Positions 59,852-64,000 of a DNA stretch of 64,000 nt are shown piece after piece. How positions within the stretch are numbered: position 1 is the stretch's first letter; every line of letters starts with the position of its first letter. The notes beneath the pieces are model-generated. The model searched no databases and was not told the origin of the DNA. It saw only the letters and a program-made list of their open reading frames with translations. The position numbers were made by a program, and so were the translations under genes. Source of the stretch: Caballeronia concitans (lineage in GTDB: Bacteria; Pseudomonadota; Gammaproteobacteria; Burkholderiales; Burkholderiaceae); assembly GCF_001544615.1 (NCBI RefSeq), contig NZ_FCNV02000007.1, positions 62,001-126,000 of the forward strand, read 5' to 3'.

Positions 59852-61174
59852 ATGCCGACGAATTCCCCTCACGACGACGACAGCGACGACGCTGCACTTC
59901 ACACTGAAACGCCGCGCCGCCGCTTCCTTCAGCGCACCGGAACCGGCGTCGCGGCCGCGCTGATCGCGGGCGGCGTGGGCACGGCGCGCGTGGCGCATGC
60001 CGCGCAAGCCACGCCCGGCGATGCCGATGCCGTCAAGCTTCCACCCATCGCCGATACCGAGACCGAACAGCAGGAAGAGACGCCCGATCCGCGCGCCCGC
60101 ACCGACGAGCGCGTGGGCTTCGCGGTCGTCGGCATCGGACGGCTCACGATGAATCAGATCTTGCCGGCGCTGGCATCGTCGAAATATGCGAAGCTCGCCG
60201 CGCTCGTGAGCGGTGACGCCGACAAGGCGCACAAGGTCGCGCGCCAATACGGTCTTTCAGAGGACGCGGTCTACGGCTACGACAGCTTCGAGCGTCTCGC
60301 CGGCAATCGCGACGTGCAGGTCGTATACATCGTGCTGCCGAACAGCATGCACCGCGAATACACGGAGCGCGCCGCGAAGATCGGCAAGCACGTGCTCTGC
60401 GAGAAGCCGATGGCGACGAGCGTCGCCGACTGCCAGCGCATGATCGACGCGTGCCGCAACGCGAACCGCCTGCTGATGATCGCGTACCGCAGCCAGTACG
60501 AGCCGATGGACCGTCTCGTCGCGAAGTGGATCAAGGAGAAGCAGCTCGGGCCGGTGACGGAGTTCATCGCGGGAAACTCGCAGAATACGGGCGATCCCGG
60601 CCAGTGGCGTCTCAAGCGCGCGCTCGCGGGCGGCGGGCCGCTGCCGGACGTGGGCATCTATTGCATCAACGCCGCGCGTTTTCTGTTCGACGAGGAACCG
60701 ACGGAAATCATCGGCACCGTCACGCAGCCCGCCGCCGATCCGCGCTTTCGCGAAGTGGAGCAGAGCGTGCATTTCATCCTGCGCTTTCCGAGCGGCGCGA
60801 CGGCCACGTGCGCGTCGAGCTACGGGAATCACGAATCGCGCTTTTTCCGCGTGCAGGGCGCGAAGGCGTGGGCGGAGATGAATCCCGCGTTCGCGTACAA
60901 CGGGCTGCGGCTGCGCAAGGGCATGCTCGTGGAGGAGAAGAACGCCGCGACGGAGATCACCGTCGATCCGGTCGATCAGTTCGCGCGCGAGATCGATCAC
61001 ATGGCGCTGTGCGTAGTGCGTAACCGGACGCCGCATACGCCCGGCGAGGAGGGCTTGCAGGATCAGCGGATCATCGAGGCGATCTACGAATCCGCGCGCA
61101 CGGGGCGCGTCGTGAAGCTCTCGCCGCCGCCCGGACCGACGCGCGGCCCGATGCCGGACGAAGAGAAATTCTAG
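59852..61174 (+). CDS. Gfo/Idh/MocA-family oxidoreductase with Tat signal (glucose-fructose oxidoreductase-like)
   Basis: A 440-residue protein. The N-terminus has a twin-arginine export signal (RRRFLQRTGTGVAAALIAGG, residues 22-41) and a long linker. The catalytic part starts near residue 88 with the Rossmann motif VGFAVVGIGRLTMNQ and has the family EKP motif in LCEKPMAT and the C-terminal alpha/beta domain. Periplasmic members such as glucose-fructose oxidoreductase keep NADP tightly bound and interconvert sugars. The product and substrate are unknown here. It is monocistronic and convergent with the small exported protein gene. Confidence 0.88.
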   Translation: MPTNSPHDDDSDDAALHTETPRRRFLQRTGTGVAAALIAGGVGTARVAHAAQATPGDADAVKLPPIADTETEQQEETPDPRARTDERVGFAVVGIGRLTMNQILPALASSKYAKLAALVSGDADKAHKVARQYGLSEDAVYGYDSFERLAGNRDVQVVYIVLPNSMHREYTERAAKIGKHVLCEKPMATSVADCQRMIDACRNANRLLMIAYRSQYEPMDRLVAKWIKEKQLGPVTEFIAGNSQNTGDPGQWRLKRALAGGGPLPDVGIYCINAARFLFDEEPTEIIGTVTQPAADPRFREVEQSVHFILRFPSGATATCASSYGNHESRFFRVQGAKAWAEMNPAFAYNGLRLRKGMLVEEKNAATEITVDPVDQFAREIDHMALCVVRNRTPHTPGEEGLQDQRIIEAIYESARTGRVVKLSPPPGPTRGPMPDEEKF

Positions 61175-61187
61175 AACCGCAGGAAGG

Positions 61188-61436
61188 TCAGCGCATCGCC
61201 TGCCATTCGGCGGCGCGGTGGCCGCCCATCACGAGACATTGCGATCTGAACGCGTCGCCCTGACTGCCTGCGGCGGCCTCGCTGAAGCCTTTGCCGAGCG
61301 CGTCCAGCCGGACATGCTCGGCGCCGCGCACGCACGACGGAGCATCGACATCGCGCGCCTGCGCATGGAGCATGGCGCGATCGGCCACGAGATAAGCGAC
61401 GACCGCGAAGACGGCGGCGTTGAACAGCTTTTTCAT
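61188..61436 (-). CDS. Small membrane-anchored or exported protein of unknown function
   Basis: An 82-residue protein with one N-terminal hydrophobic segment (MKKLFNAAVFAVVAYLVADRA), either a signal peptide or an anchor. The rest is polar with two cysteines (SCVRG and SQCLVMGG) that may form a disulfide. AGGGAGACAAGA stands just before the ATG, so it is a real gene. No family was recognised. It lies convergent to the Gfo/Idh gene. Confidence 0.6.
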   Translation of the reverse strand: MKKLFNAAVFAVVAYLVADRAMLHAQARDVDAPSCVRGAEHVRLDALGKGFSEAAAGSQGDAFRSQCLVMGGHRAAEWQAMR

Positions 61437-61802
61437 TCTTGTCTCCCTGCTTGTCTCTTTCCACTAGGCTAAGTGGCGGGGCGCTCCGGGCAAATCAGGG
61501 CAAGCACGGAGAAAGCGAACGATCGGTGACCTGTCGATGACACGGGAACCGGTCGATTCGAATTTGTCAATAGCACCACACGCAATGAACTTGATCGTCG
61601 GCAATTCCCCGAAAAGTTTTTCTTTGAGTTATTCTCGTTAACCCTAGAAGTACGCGCCTTTCATTTTGGTTGCGTTCCGGGTTTCGGAACACTCGCGCAA
61701 CCGTTCCGCTCGTTACCTCATCGTCAACCTCGCGGTTTCAGCACGTCAGCCGGCGTCCCGGCGACGTGCGAACGCGTTTTGCGCTTCAAAAATCGTCAAG
61801 CC
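61437..61802. other. Intergenic region upstream of the NuoM-like gene
   Basis: A 366-base divergent gap, with an AT-rich patch at about 61610-61650. It should hold the promoters of the NuoM-like gene and the small protein, but no unambiguous -35/-10 pair could be chosen. No gene is supported. Confidence 0.4.
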
Positions 61803-63335
61803 ATGCACCTGCCGTCAGTACTCAGCTTTCTCATCTGGATGCCAGTGGTGTCGGGCATCTTCGTCTTCACGTTCAGCGTGTCGGCGATGCTCGCGCGCGC
61901 AGCCGCGCTCTTCGGCGCGGTGCTCGGGCTGCTGCCGGTCGTGCCGCTGCTCGCGCGCTTCGATGCGTCGTCGAATGCCGTTCAGCTCGCCGAGCGCATC
62001 GACTGGCTGCCGCAATTCGGCATTTCTTACCACCTGGGCGTCGACGGCATCTCGCTGTGGTTCTCCGTGCTGACCGCGGTGACGACGCTGATCGTGTTCA
62101 TGGCGTCGTGGCGCAGCGTGACGAAACAGGTCGCGCAGTATTACGGCGCGTTCCTCGTGCTGTCGGGCTGCATGCAGGGCGTGTTTCTCGCGCTCGACGG
62201 CATGCTGTTCTTCGTCTTCTTCGAGGCGACGCTGATTCCGCTGTATCTGCTGATCGGCACGTGGGGTTCCGAGCGCCGTGTCTACGCGGCAATGCGCTTC
62301 TTCTTCATCTCGCTCTTCGGCTCGCTGGCGATGCTCGCCGCGCTGATCTATCTGTGGAGCCAGTCGCATACGTTCGACATCGACGCATGGCGCAACATGA
62401 AGATCGGCTTCGCGCCGCAACTCGTGGTGTTCGTGTGTCTCGTGGCGGCTTTCTCGGTGAAGGTGCCGATGTGGCCGCTGCATACGTGGCTGCCCGATGT
62501 CAACGCGGAAGGTCCGACCGGCGCGGCCGTGCTGCTCGGCATGTTGAAGATCGGCGGATACGGCATGCTGCGCTACGTGCTGCCGATCGTGCCCGATGCA
62601 TCGCACTTCTTCGCCCCGGCGATGATCGCGCTGGCCCTCGTCGCCGTCATCTACGGGAGCCTCGTCGCGCTCGCACAGACCGACATGCGCAAGCTGCTCG
62701 CGTACTCGGCGGTCGCGCACATGGGTCTCGTGACGCTCGGCCTCTTCACGTTCGACCGCATGGGCACCGAAGGCGCGGTCGTGCAGATGCTGTCGTACGG
62801 CGTGGTATCGGGCGCGATGCTGCTGTGTACCGGCGTGCTCGTCGACCGCACGCAGAGCGGTTCCATCGATGCCTATGGCGGCGTGGTCAACACCATGCCG
62901 AAGTTCGCCACCTACGCCATGCTCTTCTCGATGGCGAACGTCGGCTTGCCGGGCACGTCCGGCTTCGTCGGCGAATTTCTGGTGCTGATGGGCGCGATCC
63001 GCTTCAACTTCTGGATCGGCGCGATCGCGGCGCTGTCGCTCATCTTGAGCGCGGCTTATACGCTGTGGATGTACAAGCGCGTGATCTTCGGCGCGGTTGC
63101 CAACGAGCGCGTCGCGAAGCTCAAGGACATCGGCAAGCGCGAGTTCGTCGTGCTGGGCGCGATGGCCGTGCTCGTGCTCGCCATCGGTGTGCATCCGAAG
63201 ACCTTCACGGACGCCATCGGGCCGTCGGTGGAGGCCGTGCTGTCGGCGGCGCAATCGTCGTCGCTGCCCTCGGACGACAACGCGCCTTCATACGACGCGC
63301 ATCGCGTCGACGCAACGAAGCGTTTGCCGGGGTAA
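61803..63335 (+). CDS. NADH-quinone oxidoreductase subunit M-like protein, orphan
   Basis: A 510-residue protein of the proton-pumping NuoM/MrpD family with about 14 membrane helices. Landmarks are LGVDGISLWFSVLTAV, FFVFFEATLIPLYLLIGTWG (the key glutamate helix), KVPMWPLHTWLPDVNAEGPTGAAVLLGMLKIGGYG and SAVAHMGLVTLGLF. No other complex I gene is nearby, so it is not the standard nuo operon copy. Isolated homologues occur in other redox-linked membrane complexes; its partners are unknown. A strong terminator follows. An in-frame ATG at 61779 would add eight residues. Confidence 0.86.
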   Translation: MHLPSVLSFLIWMPVVSGIFVFTFSVSAMLARAAALFGAVLGLLPVVPLLARFDASSNAVQLAERIDWLPQFGISYHLGVDGISLWFSVLTAVTTLIVFMASWRSVTKQVAQYYGAFLVLSGCMQGVFLALDGMLFFVFFEATLIPLYLLIGTWGSERRVYAAMRFFFISLFGSLAMLAALIYLWSQSHTFDIDAWRNMKIGFAPQLVVFVCLVAAFSVKVPMWPLHTWLPDVNAEGPTGAAVLLGMLKIGGYGMLRYVLPIVPDASHFFAPAMIALALVAVIYGSLVALAQTDMRKLLAYSAVAHMGLVTLGLFTFDRMGTEGAVVQMLSYGVVSGAMLLCTGVLVDRTQSGSIDAYGGVVNTMPKFATYAMLFSMANVGLPGTSGFVGEFLVLMGAIRFNFWIGAIAALSLILSAAYTLWMYKRVIFGAVANERVAKLKDIGKREFVVLGAMAVLVLAIGVHPKTFTDAIGPSVEAVLSAAQSSSLPSDDNAPSYDAHRVDATKRLPG

Positions 63336-63353
63336 GTTTCGCTTGCGAATGAC

Positions 63354-63395
63354 AAAGCCTCGCGGCGCGCTCATGCACTCGCGAGGCTTTTTTTT
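63354..63395 (+). terminator. Rho-independent terminator after the NuoM-like gene
   Basis: AAAGCCTCGCG (63354-63364) pairs with CGCGAGGCTTT (63380-63390) in a perfect 11-base stem with a 15-base loop, followed by a run of eight T residues up to 63395. It lies 19 bases after the stop of the NuoM-like gene. Confidence 0.9.
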
Positions 63396-63473
63396 GCCTC
63401 TCGCAAGCGCGTGAATGCCGGGTCGTTGATCGGTTATCTCTTATCGCGATTTCGCAGGATCGAAGGCCGGCAT

Positions 63474-64000
63474 TCACTCCGCGCGCGCCCGGCTCGTCAG
63501 ATGCTCGACCATGCGCTGCGCAGCCGGCTGCAGCAGATCGAAGCCCTTGAAGCACACGACGAAGCGTCGCTCGGCCCATGCATCGACGAGTGGAATGACC
63601 TTGACACCGAACACCGCCTGATAGGTCGCGGCCACTTCCACCGGCACCACGCTGATACCGAGTCCCGCCGCGACGACGCGAAACGCGGCATCGAAACTGG
63701 ACACGATCACGCGATACGACAGCGTCTTGCCCGCGCTCGCCGCCGCGCGCTGAAGCATGATGTGCACGGCCGTGGACGGCAACAGTCCCACGTGTTCATA
63801 CGCAAGCGTCGCTTCGAAGTTCAGATGCGGCTCCGTTGCGAGCGGATGATCGGGATGCACGGCAAGCGCCAGCCTGTCACGCCGATACGGCCTGTGCTGC
63901 AAGCCCTGCAGATCGACGTTGTCCCAGCACACGCCCACGCTCGCCGCGCCTTCGCGCAGCTGCCGCACGAGGTCCGACGAAAGCCGCTCTTCCACATCCA
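63474..64000 (-). CDS. LysR-family transcriptional regulator, C-terminal part
   Basis: The C-terminal 175 or so residues of a LysR regulator; the N-terminal helix-turn-helix lies beyond position 64000. The visible part is the effector-binding domain, with VEERLSSDLVRQLREGAASVGVCW, LALAVHPDHPLA, and VVAAGLGISVVPVEVAATY. The end follows HLTSRARAE. The target genes probably lie upstream, outside the window; nothing in the window is obviously its target. The product is expected to activate a nearby catabolic gene. Confidence 0.87.
   Translation of the reverse strand, partial: DVEERLSSDLVRQLREGAASVGVCWDNVDLQGLQHRPYRRDRLALAVHPDHPLATEPHLNFEATLAYEHVGLLPSTAVHIMLQRAAASAGKTLSYRVIVSSFDAAFRVVAAGLGISVVPVEVAATYQAVFGVKVIPLVDAWAERRFVVCFKGFDLLQPAAQRMVEHLTSRARAE

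Noticed and set aside
1-64000. Search for tRNA, rRNA, CRISPR arrays, insertion sequences, integrases and attachment sites.
   Set aside because: No cloverleaf-like sequence, spaced repeat array, transposase or integrase motif was seen; the window looks free of mobile DNA.

Overview
The window reads as part of a GC-rich betaproteobacterial genome, most likely a Burkholderiaceae member (Paraburkholderia/Caballeronia type). This is inferred from strong G/C bias at third codon positions, a Burkholderia-type 16-strand porin, several small exported DUF4148 proteins, a fused persulfide dioxygenase-rhodanese, and the mix of sugar ABC transporters. No rRNA, tRNA, CRISPR array, insertion sequence, phage gene or replication origin was found. 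The dense, mostly metabolic and regulatory content would suit a secondary chromosome or megaplasmid-like replicon, but that is inference.

Layout. 1-3.2 kb: end of a ClC channel gene, a Bcr/CflA exporter, a DUF2252 protein. 3.0-6.9 kb: an OFA-family (oxalate/formate-type) MFS transporter with a 42-residue membrane partner, facing an acetaldehyde-type aldehyde dehydrogenase plus DUF779 protein that has a symmetric dyad and a sigma-54-like promoter upstream. 6.9-10.7 kb: enoyl-CoA hydratase, acyl-CoA ligase and two glutathione transferases, all on the minus strand. 11-17.5 kb: porin, small exported proteins, DMT exporter, TfoX-like, SRPBCC and HAD proteins, DAHP synthase. 17.6-22.4 kb: one 1618-residue hybrid kinase with two kinase cores and three receivers. 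22.9-27.6 kb: a TPR protein (probably frameshifted), a low-affinity iron permease family protein, a PoxB-like ThDP enzyme and an MHS-family transporter.

27.6-35.4 kb is a carbohydrate locus: a YtfQ-YtfR-YtfT-YjfF type ABC transporter, its LacI-type regulator, and a divergent PhyH dioxygenase/aldose 1-epimerase pair, with three related AT-rich operator-like sites. 35.5-37.4 kb holds small exported or cytoplasmic proteins of unknown role. 37.4-40.1 kb is a two-gene DNA-repair operon (radical SAM protein plus DUF4130-UdgX fusion) preceded by a near-perfect LexA/SOS box. 40.1-45.3 kb: SDR, DUF4410 lipoprotein, MHYT-GGDEF-EAL protein, DUF4148 protein, EAL protein.

45.6-54.1 kb is a polyol utilisation locus: ATPase gene on the minus strand, divergent from binding protein, two permeases, SorC regulator, L-xylulose reductase-like SDR, xylitol/sorbitol-type dehydrogenase and erythritol/threitol-type dehydrogenase. 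The divergent gap carries overlapping promoters and an inverted repeat that fits a SorC operator. 54.5-64 kb: YbdK-type ligase, exported intradiol dioxygenase, persulfide dioxygenase-rhodanese fusion, a second MHYT-GGDEF-EAL protein, a Tat-exported Gfo/Idh oxidoreductase, an orphan NuoM-like subunit, and a LysR regulator cut by the window edge.

The strongest candidates for new biology are the SOS-box radical SAM/UdgX operon, the self-contained regulatory architecture of the two sugar loci, and the dyad plus sigma-54-like promoter in front of the aldehyde dehydrogenase.
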